Below, piece after piece: positions 21,918-30,848 of a stretch of DNA of 64,000 nucleotides. The position numbers were made by a program, and so were the translations under genes. How positions within the stretch are numbered: position 1 is the first letter of the stretch; the number at the start of each line of letters is the position of its first letter. The DNA comes from Candidatus Micrarchaeaceae archaeon. Its GTDB lineage: Archaea > Micrarchaeota > Micrarchaeia > Micrarchaeales > Micrarchaeaceae. The stretch lies in NCBI GenBank assembly GCA_027310825.1, contig DAIDAC010000004.1:38679-102678 (forward strand), given 5' to 3'. Under the pieces are notes generated by a model. It searched no databases and was not told the DNA's origin. It worked only from the letters and a program-made list of their open reading frames with translations.

Positions 21918-23302
21918 GCTCCTGCAACTGCAACAAGCGTGCCCTCTTGTTCATAGTTTCCGATAAACTGTATCCCGGTCGGCATTCCAGACGATGTTCC
22001 GCTAGGAACTGATATCGTCGGCAATCCTGCAAGATTTGATGGAACTGTCATTCTATCCATTGCATAGTTCTCTACTGGAGTAAGCTTCTTTACTTCGTCA
22101 AATCTCGGCGCGATAATCGGCATAGACGGAGTAGCGATCACACCGACTCTGCCGAAGGCCTTTCTGAACTCACCGATGATCTTTGCGCGGACTTTCAACG
22201 CCTTCAAGTAGTACGCATCACGATATCCAGACATTCTTGCGTATGTCCCGAGTATTATTCTGCGCTTTGCTTCTTCGCCGAAGTATTTTCCACGGAGTTG
22301 CGCAAAATACTGCTCATAATTCCCATCAAGAGGCCCTTCCATTCCATAACGGAGGCCGCAGAACTTGGCCAAGTTGGTAGAAGCCTCGCTCATGGCGATC
22401 AGATAATAAGCGGAGATCGCGTATTTTGTCGACGGTAATGATACTTCTTCCCATGTTACCCCGAAGCTTTCGAGACCCTTTATCATATCGAGTGCGTTCC
22501 TTTTGATTGATTCGTCAACGTCGGCACCAAAATATTCAACAGGAACACCAACCCTCAGATGTTTTATTTCTGATCCAAGCAACGCGGTGTAATCAGTCTT
22601 CGGCGCATTCAACGAAGTCGAATCCATGGGATCGTATCCAGAGATTATCGAAAGTCCCAATGCAGCATCGTAAACACATTTTCCTATCGCACCTATGCGA
22701 TCCATGCTGTTGGCGTAGTCGATAAGTCCCCACCGCGACACTCTTCCATAAGTTGGAGTTATTCCTACAGTTCCCGTGAACGCAGCAGGCGCAGTTATGC
22801 TGCCTCCTGTAGACTGCGCAATCGCAATATGCGGAAATTCGGCCGCGGCTGCAACGCAAGCCGCCCCTCCGCTGCTTCCACCACACACCCTTGTCGGGTC
22901 AATCGGGTTCTTCGGTGCACCGTAGGCACAATTCGTAGCAAAAGTTCCAAATCCAAACTCGTCCATCATAGTTTTTCCAACCACGAATCCGCCAGCGTTC
23001 TTTATCTGATGTATGCAAGTTGCGTCGAAGGGCGGAACATAAGGCTCGAGTATCTTCGAACCTGCAGTCGTTCTTATTCCCCGCGTGCAGATGTTGTCCT
23101 TTACAGAAAAAGGCAGCTTCATGACGTGCCTTGGCATGTTTTCAGAAGCCAGCTTCTCATTGATTGTTATGAAAGGAGAAAATCTTTCCTGGAGCGCCTT
23201 GGCTTTCTCTATTACTTTTGGCGCAAAGTCATCAAGGTTCACATCCTCGGCAGCAAGCCGTTCGAGATGTTTTTTAACAAGGCTTTGTATTAATGGAACC
23301 AC
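21902..23302 (-). CDS. gatA: Asp-tRNA(Asn)/Glu-tRNA(Gln) amidotransferase subunit A
   Basis: The amidase subunit that releases ammonia from glutamine or asparagine. The Ser-cisSer-Lys triad is visible: Lys in PFSVKDNIC, Ser in QSTGGSI, and the nucleophile region in VCGGSSGGAAC. Length 466 residues is standard. Its start follows the gatC stop without a gap and its end overlaps gatB, giving a tight gatC-gatA-gatB operon. Confidence 0.96.
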   Translation of the reverse strand: MVPLIQSLVKKHLERLAAEDVNLDDFAPKVIEKAKALQERFSPFITINEKLASENMPRHVMKLPFSVKDNICTRGIRTTAGSKILEPYVPPFDATCIHQIKNAGGFVVGKTMMDEFGFGTFATNCAYGAPKNPIDPTRVCGGSSGGAACVAAAAEFPHIAIAQSTGGSITAPAAFTGTVGITPTYGRVSRWGLIDYANSMDRIGAIGKCVYDAALGLSIISGYDPMDSTSLNAPKTDYTALLGSEIKHLRVGVPVEYFGADVDESIKRNALDMIKGLESFGVTWEEVSLPSTKYAISAYYLIAMSEASTNLAKFCGLRYGMEGPLDGNYEQYFAQLRGKYFGEEAKRRIILGTYARMSGYRDAYYLKALKVRAKIIGEFRKAFGRVGVIATPSMPIIAPRFDEVKKLTPVENYAMDRMTVPSNLAGLPTISVPSGTSSGMPTGIQFIGNYEQEGTLVAVAGACEQV

Positions 23303-23593
23303 CTAGACTATGCGGGGACCCTTGTAATATCCGTTTTCCTTGTTCTTAACTGTCGCGAGCGGGTCCATTTTGCTCTCGACAACCTTGTCTTCTCTCCAGG
23401 AATTTTCCACAGGTCGTGGGTGGAATGCAGGTTCCAAGCCCTTCACATCAACCTCGTCCAGCCGCTTGAAAACTGCAAGAACATCTGTCAACTGCTTGGT
23501 GTAAAGCGCCTTCTCCTTTTCGGTAAGCTCAAGCTTTGCAATGAGGGATATTCTCTCCATTAACTGCTTGTCTATCTTCCAATAATCAGGCAT
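23303..23593 (-). CDS. gatC: Asp-tRNA(Asn)/Glu-tRNA(Gln) amidotransferase subunit C
   Basis: The 96-residue small subunit that wraps around GatA. The pattern ISLIAKLELTEKEKALYTKQLTDVLAVF, the VDVKGLEPAFHP segment and EDKV are typical. It is the first gene of the operon. The 158 bases before it, shared with the divergent PRC-barrel gene, are AT-rich and contain the promoters. Confidence 0.93.
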   Translation of the reverse strand: MPDYWKIDKQLMERISLIAKLELTEKEKALYTKQLTDVLAVFKRLDEVDVKGLEPAFHPRPVENSWREDKVVESKMDPLATVKNKENGYYKGPRIV

Positions 23594-23751
23594 TGAATCG
23601 CTAAGTAATTCTCTGTCGCTTATTTAAGGGTTCTGTTCACACAAAAAGCACCAAAACACGCCAATTCCGCTATCATTTACTATCGGCTAAAATGGCAAAT
23701 CTTTTTAAAGGGTTATTCTCAATATAAAATCAGCGACCAATCGGTGTTAGT

Positions 23752-24003
23752 ATGGTAAAGTTCATCATTGCAAGACAGCTAGTTGGAAAGAAAGTTGTGA
23801 CAAGCGACGGATTTGACGTCGGAAGGCTTTATGATCTTGAGATCAGCGAAGTAACCGGCAAAATAGTCAGCCTTGTTGTTGAACCAAACCTTGATTCTGG
23901 TCTTGCAAGCAAGATGAAGATCGAGGCAGGGCAGATAAAGATACCTTACAACTCAGTCCTCGCTGTAAACGACTATGCAGTCGTAGACAGGAAGAACTGG
24001 TAA
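23752..24003 (+). CDS. PRC-barrel domain protein
   Basis: An 83-residue single-domain PRC-barrel: ARQLVGKKVVTSDGFDVGRLYDLEI followed by GKIVSLVVEP and IPYNSVLAVNDYAVVD. Such stand-alone archaeal copies are widespread; roles in RNA metabolism or cell-division contacts have been suggested for the family. GGTGTTAGT precedes the ATG. TATA-like TTTTTAAAGG lies at about 23702. Confidence 0.9.
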   Translation: MVKFIIARQLVGKKVVTSDGFDVGRLYDLEISEVTGKIVSLVVEPNLDSGLASKMKIEAGQIKIPYNSVLAVNDYAVVDRKNW

Positions 24004-24054
24004 GCTTTTTATTCTCGAAGGAACCAATACCTATCAAGTATTGGTGGTATTATC

Positions 24055-24750
24055 ATTATCAGCGGCGGCGATGAAGCCGGAAGAGGCGCAGTTCTAGGTC
24101 CTTTAGTCATATCCATAGTCGCGATCAAGAATACCTCTGAGAAGAAGCTTGCTGACATAGGCGTAAGGGATTCAAAGCTGCTTACAAGGCAAAAAAGGGA
24201 AAGCCTATTCGAAAAGATAAACGAAGCTGCTCTTGAAGTGCTTGTCGATTCTATTTATCCAGAAGAAATAAACAACGCAATGCAGAACAAAATATCCCTC
24301 AACGAACTCGAAGCTGTGAGGTTCGCTAGGCTGTTCGAAAGGCTTCAAAACCACGTGTCAGAGCTGTATCTCGACTCTCCTGATGTTATTGCCCACAAGT
24401 TCGGAATGCGCGTGAACATTTACGCCACGAAGCCAACCGTTGTCGATGGGATAAAATCCACTAGAATAAAAGGCCAGAAATACACCAAGATAATCGCGGA
24501 ACACAAAGCAGATGCACGTTACCCAGTTGTCAGCGCAGCAAGCATAATCGCAAAAGTAACGAGGGACAACGCAGTACGCGACATCGAAGAGTCTCTTGGC
24601 GTAAAAATCGGCTCTGGTTACCCTTCCGATTCAACAACAGTCAACGCAGTCAAGGAAAACCTTAAGGATCCGGAGTTCAAGCGGCAGATCCGCGAATACT
24701 GGGTAACTATCGATGGAATAAAGCAGCAGAAGATGGATTCCTTCTTCTGA
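24055..24750 (+). CDS. rnhB: Ribonuclease HII, apparently with a non-ATG start
   Basis: Degrades RNA in RNA-DNA hybrids and removes single ribonucleotides. The conserved N-terminal motif GDEAGRGAVLGPLVIS is encoded from 24067, LYLDSPD supplies the third acidic residue, and HKADARYPVVSAASIIAK supplies the last. The first ATG, GTG or TTG in frame is a GTG at 24238, which would delete the catalytic Asp and Glu. The frame is open from 24004, so an ATT start is likely (24055, or 24049), just after GGTGGT (24043-24048). Alternatively there is a sequence error at the start. About 231 residues. Confidence 0.85.
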   Translation: MISGGDEAGRGAVLGPLVISIVAIKNTSEKKLADIGVRDSKLLTRQKRESLFEKINEAALEVLVDSIYPEEINNAMQNKISLNELEAVRFARLFERLQNHVSELYLDSPDVIAHKFGMRVNIYATKPTVVDGIKSTRIKGQKYTKIIAEHKADARYPVVSAASIIAKVTRDNAVRDIEESLGVKIGSGYPSDSTTVNAVKENLKDPEFKRQIREYWVTIDGIKQQKMDSFF

Positions 24751-24794
24751 AAAAACCACCACCATTTTTATACGTTCGGATTCATATTAACTCA

Positions 24795-26138
24795 ATGTTG
24801 AAATTCGACCACGCAAAATACAAATCCCAGTCTGCAGCTGAGTATCTGTCCACATATGGATGGGCGATCCTGATAATCGCAGTGGTCCTGGCAGTGCTTT
24901 ATCAGCTAGGCGTCTTTGGAGGTTCAAACTTCACGGGTAGTAGCTGCCTTGCAGTGTCCGGGTTCCTATGCAAAAATGTTGTGCTTAATGGAGGGGGCAC
25001 ACTGTCGTTTGTATTGGGCTATGTGGGTTCACAAACACTGACAATAACTGGCGTAGGGTGCAGCAATACGACCAACGCGCCATCGTCATTTCCTGGAGTC
25101 GGCGCTACTCTAACATCAGAGCAGAACTTCTCGGCGAGCGTGAAATGCTCGCTTCCGAGCCAGGCGATTGGCACTCCATTCAGCGGAACACTATGGATAC
25201 AGTACAGCTCCGGATCGCAGACCGGGCTCGTGCTAAAGGTAGCAGACATCAGGACGACGATAATTACCCCGAAGCCCGGGGCCCAGCTTCTTTCTCCTGT
25301 TTACTACCCTGGCGACCTTACGGTTGTTGGAGGCAACGCCTATTGGGTGGACGGCAATGGAAGAATAATGAAACAATCGCTCACCGGCGCTCCAGGATCA
25401 AACACGATATTCTACAACCTTGGAGGAAACCCTAATTACCTGACATCAGACGGCACAAACCTCTACTGGACCGCAATGGGAGCCATACAGAAGCAGGCAC
25501 TCAACGGCGCGCCGAATTCAAATGTCGTCTTGTGTAACAATCAAAACAACTACCTCTATGGAATCGTAGTCTACAACGGCAACGTCTACTGGCCTTCCTA
25601 TGGAGGCACGATAAACACAGAGTCGATCAACGGGGCACTTAATTCAAACGCGGTTCTTGCTACTGGCCAGGGCGATCCGCAAGGACTGTCGGTCTATAAC
25701 GGCAACCTTTTCTGGGTAAGCGAGTCTTACGACACAGTTTATCAAATGCCTACAACCGGTGGCACTGTAACTACGCTAGCAAGCTTTGCACCATACTCCT
25801 ATCCTTTCTGGACCACTGTCACAAACGGCTACCTGTACTGGGTAAACTATGGAGACGGCAGCGTCAACAAGATACCAATCGGCGGGGGCACGATAACCCA
25901 GCTTGCAACAGGCCAGACAGAACCATCGTACATAGTCACAGACGGCACCTATGTCTACTGGTCTAACAGCTGGGCAGGCCCAGGCAGCATACAAGAAGAA
26001 TCAATCAACGGCGTCCCGGGGTCCAATGTCACAATCGCTGTTAGGACCCGCCCGAACTACCTGAACATCACTAACGGAAACCTCTACTGGAGCGAAGGGC
26101 AGGCGAGCGGCAACGTGATGAGCATAGGAGTGCCTTGA
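24795..26138 (+). CDS. Type IV pilin-like protein with a C-terminal beta-propeller
   Basis: A 447-residue surface protein. The N-terminus has an archaeal class III signal: YKSQSAAEYL, then the hydrophobic core TYGWAILIIAVVLAVLYQLGVF (about 20-41), probably cut after Ser11 by a PibD/FlaK-type peptidase. Residues about 42-155 form a Cys-containing beta-domain shared with the protein at 54992-56119 (both contain GTPF-x-G-x-LWI-x-Y). Residues about 165-447 hold seven repeats with an N-x-YW-like core (NAYWVDG, NLYWTA, NVYWPS, NLFWVS, YLYWVN, YVYWSN, NLYWSE), pointing to a beta-propeller, perhaps for adhesion or sugar binding. Confidence 0.82.
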   Translation: MLKFDHAKYKSQSAAEYLSTYGWAILIIAVVLAVLYQLGVFGGSNFTGSSCLAVSGFLCKNVVLNGGGTLSFVLGYVGSQTLTITGVGCSNTTNAPSSFPGVGATLTSEQNFSASVKCSLPSQAIGTPFSGTLWIQYSSGSQTGLVLKVADIRTTIITPKPGAQLLSPVYYPGDLTVVGGNAYWVDGNGRIMKQSLTGAPGSNTIFYNLGGNPNYLTSDGTNLYWTAMGAIQKQALNGAPNSNVVLCNNQNNYLYGIVVYNGNVYWPSYGGTINTESINGALNSNAVLATGQGDPQGLSVYNGNLFWVSESYDTVYQMPTTGGTVTTLASFAPYSYPFWTTVTNGYLYWVNYGDGSVNKIPIGGGTITQLATGQTEPSYIVTDGTYVYWSNSWAGPGSIQEESINGVPGSNVTIAVRTRPNYLNITNGNLYWSEGQASGNVMSIGVP

Positions 26139-26180
26139 CAAACCAAAGCCTTATTTATCTGACATGCCGCAATACTACGC

Positions 26181-26255
26181 GGACCTGTGGCGTAACTTGG
26201 ATAGCGCGTCTGGCTTCGGACCAGAAGGTTGCGGGTTCAAATCCCGCCAGGTCCG
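26181..26255 (+). tRNA. tRNA-Arg(UCG)
   Basis: 75 nt. Acceptor GGACCTG/CAGGTCC, discriminator G, anticodon arm TCTGG-CTTCGGA-CCAGA (anticodon TCG) and T-arm GCGGG/CCCGC are intact; no intron, no CCA. Confidence 0.95.
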
Positions 26256-26341
26256 GATAAACAAAGTTTCGGACTTTTTCTAAAAATAATACAAATAAAT
26301 ATCTGAAAATTCACATTAATTCTCTGCAATAAGTGCAAGCA

Positions 26342-27055
26342 ATGTCAACAGTAATGAAGCAGGAATCGGCATCGGCACCGACTATAGAAATGAGAATAGC
26401 GGAGTTGACAAACAGGCAAGCCGAAGTTATCAAGCTACACACAACTATCCGCACGATTCTGAGGAATCCATCACAAGTTTCGCAAGAAACTCTCACGATG
26501 GTGGATATGGAGCTAGCAAAGCACAAGACGTTGCGAACAGACGCCGATATTTATTGGGCAGAAGCTAGAAACATCGAACTTACGAGCTCGACGAAGAAAG
26601 AGGAGCAAATCGCCTCGTCTAAAAGATACAAAATCGGCAGCATAAGATCAGACATAGACGAAGTAATGCAGCTAATCGAGGAAAGCAGGCTAAGGCTTGT
26701 TGTGCTTGTCAGACCAGACGACAAGCGAGCAAAGGAAGCTCTTGACAGGATTACGGATCCGCCTAAGGATAAATGGAACACAATGGGCAATATCGGTTGG
26801 ACTTGCGCAGCAGTTTCCGGTGCGTTGAGCGGCGCTCTCAACGGGCGTGTAATGGATGCCATGGGCCTTGCAACAGTGCACAATGCGTTTCCAAGCAACC
26901 CTGGAATACCTATAGTCACCGAGGTCCTAACAGCAGCCGGCGTTATCGCAGGTTCTGTGCCTGTATTGAGGACACTGTGGAATCGCCATACAAGGAACAA
27001 AAGAAAGCATGAGCTCGAGCTCCAGTACACAGACGCAACAGCGAGCAAAGGCTAA
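26342..27055 (+). CDS. Hypothetical coiled-coil protein with C-terminal membrane segments
   Basis: About 237 residues from the ATG at 26342; a GTG at 26333 is an alternative. The first ~140 residues are charged and helical, with no recognised motif. Two hydrophobic stretches follow (WTCAAVSGALSGALNG and VTEVLTAAGVIAGSVPVL), then a very basic tail with RHTRNKRKHE, suggesting a membrane hairpin with both ends inside. ATAAATATCTG, a relative of the TATA boxes at 3824 and 16040, lies about 40 bases upstream. Family unknown. Confidence 0.6.
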   Translation: MSTVMKQESASAPTIEMRIAELTNRQAEVIKLHTTIRTILRNPSQVSQETLTMVDMELAKHKTLRTDADIYWAEARNIELTSSTKKEEQIASSKRYKIGSIRSDIDEVMQLIEESRLRLVVLVRPDDKRAKEALDRITDPPKDKWNTMGNIGWTCAAVSGALSGALNGRVMDAMGLATVHNAFPSNPGIPIVTEVLTAAGVIAGSVPVLRTLWNRHTRNKRKHELELQYTDATASKG

Positions 27056-27079
27056 ATACGGCAAAGTTGATAACTCAGC

Positions 27080-27412
27080 ATGGCAGGTTCAATTCTATTG
27101 AAGGATAAACAGGCGCGCATTATTCTCGCACTCAAGAACACGCAACAACCGTGGTATCTTAGCAGTTTGGCGAAGGCGTGCAACATAACATATGTGCACA
27201 CAACCAACACTATCAAGGTATTCGAGAGCCTTGGCCTCACAACAAACGAGAAGCATGGCAAGATCAAGGAGATAAAGCTGACAGAAAGGGGAGCACAGCT
27301 TGCAACGCTTCTAGAAAAGATATACGAAATAATAAATCAGGCACAGAAGCAGCAGCCAGAGCCAAAAGTTCCGAAGGAAGAGTCGCCTGCGGCAAAAGAG
27401 GAAAAGAAATAA
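27080..27412 (+). CDS. Winged-helix DNA-binding protein
   Basis: A 110-residue protein. Residues about 8-80 fit a MarR-like winged helix: a first helix with KDKQARIILALK, an HTH pair with YLSSLAKACNITYVHTTNTIKVFESLGL, and a basic wing TNEKHGKIKEIKLTERG. The remaining ~30 residues are a polar Pro/Glu/Lys tail. It may regulate a neighbour, but no target can be named. It starts 25 bases after the preceding membrane protein and could share its transcript. Confidence 0.72.
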   Translation: MAGSILLKDKQARIILALKNTQQPWYLSSLAKACNITYVHTTNTIKVFESLGLTTNEKHGKIKEIKLTERGAQLATLLEKIYEIINQAQKQQPEPKVPKEESPAAKEEKK

Positions 27413-27826
27413 TCAGACTACTTGTATCGTCACTCTTTTCTTTACAGCATTGAGTATGTGGCCATAATCTCTATAGTGCGCCATAGCAGTCAATGTGACT
27501 GTGTATTCTCCGTTGTCTGTGTTTAATCCGCTGAAAACGTCAAGCCTTGTCTCTTTTTCTTCATCTGGCGCGATTTCCCCTAACCTTAGTTCTCTCTGTC
27601 GCGAAATTCCCATCTGCTCGAACGCAAGATTGTTTGGCAGCTCCGCGACTACAGAAGTAAGTAGCACTTCATTCGTCATGTTCTTTATACTTATTCTCAA
27701 CGTTGCGTTGCTGCTCTTCTTCGCGAACAGTTTGTATGGAATCAACTCTGTCGTAACTTTGTACGGAGAGCTCTTTGTCAAATCCGACGCCACGTCTTTC
27801 TTTCCAAAAAGGTTGAAGATGCCCAC
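27413..27826 (-). CDS. Hypothetical beta-sandwich-like protein
   Basis: A 137-residue protein with the rhythm of an immunoglobulin-like or CARDB-type beta-sandwich: KVTTELIPYKLFAKKSSNATLRISIKNMTNE, then LGEIAPDEEKETRLDVF and GEYTVTLTAMAHYRDYGH. It lacks a signal peptide, so it is probably cytosolic. The MGIFNLFGKK start resembles small membrane-associated archaeal proteins. Its stop abuts the convergent winged-helix gene. Function unknown. Confidence 0.65.
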   Translation of the reverse strand: MGIFNLFGKKDVASDLTKSSPYKVTTELIPYKLFAKKSSNATLRISIKNMTNEVLLTSVVAELPNNLAFEQMGISRQRELRLGEIAPDEEKETRLDVFSGLNTDNGEYTVTLTAMAHYRDYGHILNAVKKRVTIQVV

Positions 27827-27969
27827 AAGATCGCCTTCTAACAGATTATACGAAAAACAATTTCGATAATCAGCCTTATATAGTTTGTTATCTAAGCTTA
27901 ATAATTAAAGTTACAACATTCTCGGACAGACAGTAGCGACCTACAGAATAAAACGACCAAAGCGAGTCG

Positions 27970-28398
27970 ATGCCGATAAAGTTTAACTTAACAAAATATG
28001 ACCTCCTTACCGCGAAGATAAAGAAACTGGCCGGAAGAGACGTCCGTGCTCTTACAAAAGAAGAGCAACAGACCATCAGGCAAGCAATTCTTATATCGTC
28101 TTTCGCGTCGGGACACTCATGGAGGACCTACAGGGCTCTAACGGCGCAGTCATCTACTCCTATGAACGACCCGGAGTTGAAGCAGGAACACAGCGAAGCG
28201 AGCACAAGCAAGTGGAAAGCGATCACGCCGTTCAATATCGTTGAAGTGTCAAACATGAATATTGCAGAAAGCGCTTTCTCACAATGGCTCTTTTTCAATG
28301 TCGATAGGACACAACACAAAGAATTTACAGATGCCTGGACGCGGCTCCAAAAAGAATTTGCAGAAGATTGCGACGTGGTCGAGAGAGAACGTGAATAA
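27970..28398 (+). CDS. Hypothetical protein
   Basis: 142 residues, basic at the N-terminus (LTKYDLLTAKIKKLAGRDVRALTKEEQQTIRQAI) and acidic at the C-terminus. No motif, signal or membrane segment was recognised. The base use and orphan position resemble the unknown genes at 3852 and 35100. Confidence 0.5.
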   Translation: MPIKFNLTKYDLLTAKIKKLAGRDVRALTKEEQQTIRQAILISSFASGHSWRTYRALTAQSSTPMNDPELKQEHSEASTSKWKAITPFNIVEVSNMNIAESAFSQWLFFNVDRTQHKEFTDAWTRLQKEFAEDCDVVERERE

Positions 28399-28450
28399 TT
28401 TTTCAAGTACGCTCTTTTTCCGACGACAAATCCGAAAAATGTTAATAAGA

Positions 28451-28503
28451 ATACACAAGCGTGTATTGTTGTAGCAATGTAAAATACAACTGGTTTATAA
28501 ACC
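28451..28503. promoter_or_regulatory. Clustered inverted repeats upstream of the ribonucleotide reductase gene
   Basis: ATACAC-AAGC-GTGTAT (28451-28466) is a perfect 16-bp inverted repeat, GTTGTA...TACAAC follows (about 28468-28490), and GGTTTATAAACC (28492-28503) is a perfect 12-bp palindrome that could itself be the TATA box. They lie 50-100 bases before the ATG at 28552 and may be operators. Confidence 0.5.
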
Positions 28504-28551
28504 TTAATTTATAACCTACTACCACGCGCTTTGCGGATCCTGGGTGTTTTG

Positions 28552-30843
28552 ATGGTCGAAAATAATACGAATCCTAAGTTTGTAATAAAGAGAGACAAGT
28601 CGAAGCTTGCTTTCGACTCGATAAAGATTGAGAATGCTCTTTACAAGGCATTCACCAACGTTTATCCAAAGAAAGAGGGCGAGTCCAACAAAGAACTGGC
28701 CCGCAACATAACACATCAGATTCTAGAAGAGCTCCACAAGATCAACAAGGAAGCCCTCGGCGTAGAAGAAATACAGGACGTAGTGGAAATGGTGCTTATG
28801 AAGAGCGAGCCGAAGGTGGCGCGCGCTTACATATTATATAGGAACAAGCACTCAGAGATCAGAGCATTCAGGAACTCGCTTGGAATTCCACACGACGATC
28901 TAAAGATTCCGATAAACTCGCTTATCGTTCTTGCAGCAAGATATCTTCTCAAAAATGCAGACGGAAACATAATCGAATCGCCAAAGCAGCTGTTCCACAG
29001 AGTAGCGAAGGCGGTGTCAAGCGCAGAAACAAAGTACGGAAAGAACGAAACGGAAACTGCAAGAATAGAAGAGGAGTTCTACGAAGCCATGACACACTTC
29101 AAGTTCATGCCAAACTCCCCCACACTAATGAATGCAGGGACAAAGGAGGGACAGCTAAGCGCGTGCTTCGTGCTTCCTGTCGGCGACTCGATCCCGGAAA
29201 TTTATGACGCTCTAAAGTATCAGGCGATGATCCACAAGACAGGCGGAGGAACCGGATTCGCATTCTCAAGGCTACGCCCATCAAACGACTTTGTAAAGTC
29301 GACAAGCGGAGTAGCATCTGGCCCGATATCTTTCATGAAGATATTCGACGCAAGCACCGAAGAAGTAAAGCAAGGCGGCAAGAGGCGAGGAGCAAACATG
29401 GGAATCCTTCGCGTAGACCACCCGAATATTCTTGACTTCATAGTTCTCAAAGAGAACGAAGGAACACTCAGGAACTTCAACATTTCAGTCGGCATAACCG
29501 ACGATTTCATGAAAGCAGTCAAGGCGAACAAGGACTACCTCCTAAAGAATCCGAGAACAGGTCAGGCAGAAGGCAAGCTAAACGCGAAGGCCGTCTGGAA
29601 CCTGATAGTCACAATGGCCTGGAAAACCGGGGACCCAGGTCTTGTATTCCTAGACAGAATAAACGCAAGCTATGCAAACCCAGTTCCGAAGTTCGGACCG
29701 ATAGAAGCAACAAACCCGTGTGGCGAACAGCCATTGTATTCATACGACTCATGCAACCTCGGCTCGATCAATTTGGCGAAGATGGTCAAGCAGACAGACG
29801 ACCATGTAGAGGTTGACTGGGACGAGCTCAAGAGAGTGACACGTCTCGGCGCAAGATTCCTTGACGATGTAGTTGAGGTAAACACGTATCCACTTCCACA
29901 GATTGACCAACTAAGCAGGGCGATAAGGAGAATAGGACTCGGAATAATGGGCTGGGCTGACCTTCTGATAAAGCTTGGCATAAACTACGACAGCAACGAA
30001 GCACTTATGCTTGGAGAGAAGGTCATGCAGTTCATTACAGACAATGCGAGAAAGCAGAGCGAAGAGCTTGCCGAAGAGAGGGGAGCATTCCCTGAATTCC
30101 CGAACAGCATATGGGCAAGACTCGGATTCAAGCCGCTCAGGAACTCTACTGTCACGACCATTGCGCCGACCGGAACAATCAGCATAATTTCCGGAGGGGC
30201 ATCGCAGGGCATAGAGCCGATATTCTCCGTCGTGTACTTGAGAAACGTCCGCGACACGATAGGATCAAACCTCATCGAGGTCAACAACGAGTTCGAGGCA
30301 TACGCGCTTGAAGACGGATTCTATTCAGAGGAACTGATGCAGAAACTTGCCAACCGGGTATCAATTCAGGATGTAGAGGAAATACCAGCAAACGTAAGGA
30401 GGCTTTTCGTCACTGCATTCGACATAGCTCCAGAATGGCACGTCAAGACACAGGCAGCATTCCAAAAGTACACCGACAATGGAGTATCAAAGACAATAAA
30501 CTTCCCGAGCTATGCATCGCCGTCCGACATAGAACAGGCATACGTGCTTGCATGGGATCTAAACTGCAAGGGCATAACCGTCTACAGAGACCAATCGAAG
30601 TCGATACAAGTGCTCCAGGCAGTCAAGAGCGACAGCGCAAAGACTGGAATCGACTCTGTCAAGAAGGCTCACGAAAGCGCAAAGGAGGTAAAGCCGATGA
30701 GCGTGACAGAAGTTCGAGGAGGAGCATCAACTTACTCGCTTCAGACTGCAAAGGAGACGAAGTGCCCAGAGTGCAGCGGAACAATGATTGCTGGGTCTGG
30801 CTGCTTCACATGCCCGAAGTGCTCATTCAGCAAGTGCGGTTGA
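28552..30843 (+). CDS. nrdJ: Ribonucleoside-diphosphate reductase, adenosylcobalamin-dependent (class II)
   Basis: Makes deoxyribonucleotides. The ~763 residues begin with an ATP-cone (FVIKRDKSKLAFDSIKIENALYKAF), followed by the barrel: NSPTLMNAGTKEGQLSACFVLPV holds the first redox Cys, and NPCGEQPLYSYDSCNLGSINL holds the radical-site Cys and its neighbours. PTGTISIISGGASQGIEP is typical for NrdJ. The C-terminus has a CPEC...CPKC zinc-ribbon-like redox tail. No NrdB lies nearby, in line with class II. The ATG at 28552 follows GGGTG; the in-frame 28531 start is too close to the TATA region. Confidence 0.95.
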   Translation: MVENNTNPKFVIKRDKSKLAFDSIKIENALYKAFTNVYPKKEGESNKELARNITHQILEELHKINKEALGVEEIQDVVEMVLMKSEPKVARAYILYRNKHSEIRAFRNSLGIPHDDLKIPINSLIVLAARYLLKNADGNIIESPKQLFHRVAKAVSSAETKYGKNETETARIEEEFYEAMTHFKFMPNSPTLMNAGTKEGQLSACFVLPVGDSIPEIYDALKYQAMIHKTGGGTGFAFSRLRPSNDFVKSTSGVASGPISFMKIFDASTEEVKQGGKRRGANMGILRVDHPNILDFIVLKENEGTLRNFNISVGITDDFMKAVKANKDYLLKNPRTGQAEGKLNAKAVWNLIVTMAWKTGDPGLVFLDRINASYANPVPKFGPIEATNPCGEQPLYSYDSCNLGSINLAKMVKQTDDHVEVDWDELKRVTRLGARFLDDVVEVNTYPLPQIDQLSRAIRRIGLGIMGWADLLIKLGINYDSNEALMLGEKVMQFITDNARKQSEELAEERGAFPEFPNSIWARLGFKPLRNSTVTTIAPTGTISIISGGASQGIEPIFSVVYLRNVRDTIGSNLIEVNNEFEAYALEDGFYSEELMQKLANRVSIQDVEEIPANVRRLFVTAFDIAPEWHVKTQAAFQKYTDNGVSKTINFPSYASPSDIEQAYVLAWDLNCKGITVYRDQSKSIQVLQAVKSDSAKTGIDSVKKAHESAKEVKPMSVTEVRGGASTYSLQTAKETKCPECSGTMIAGSGCFTCPKCSFSKCG

Positions 30844-30848
30844 TTTTC

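Noticed and set aside
24238..24750. RNase HII starting at the first GTG
   Set aside because: This form lacks the catalytic Asp/Glu region, which is clearly encoded in the same frame upstream.
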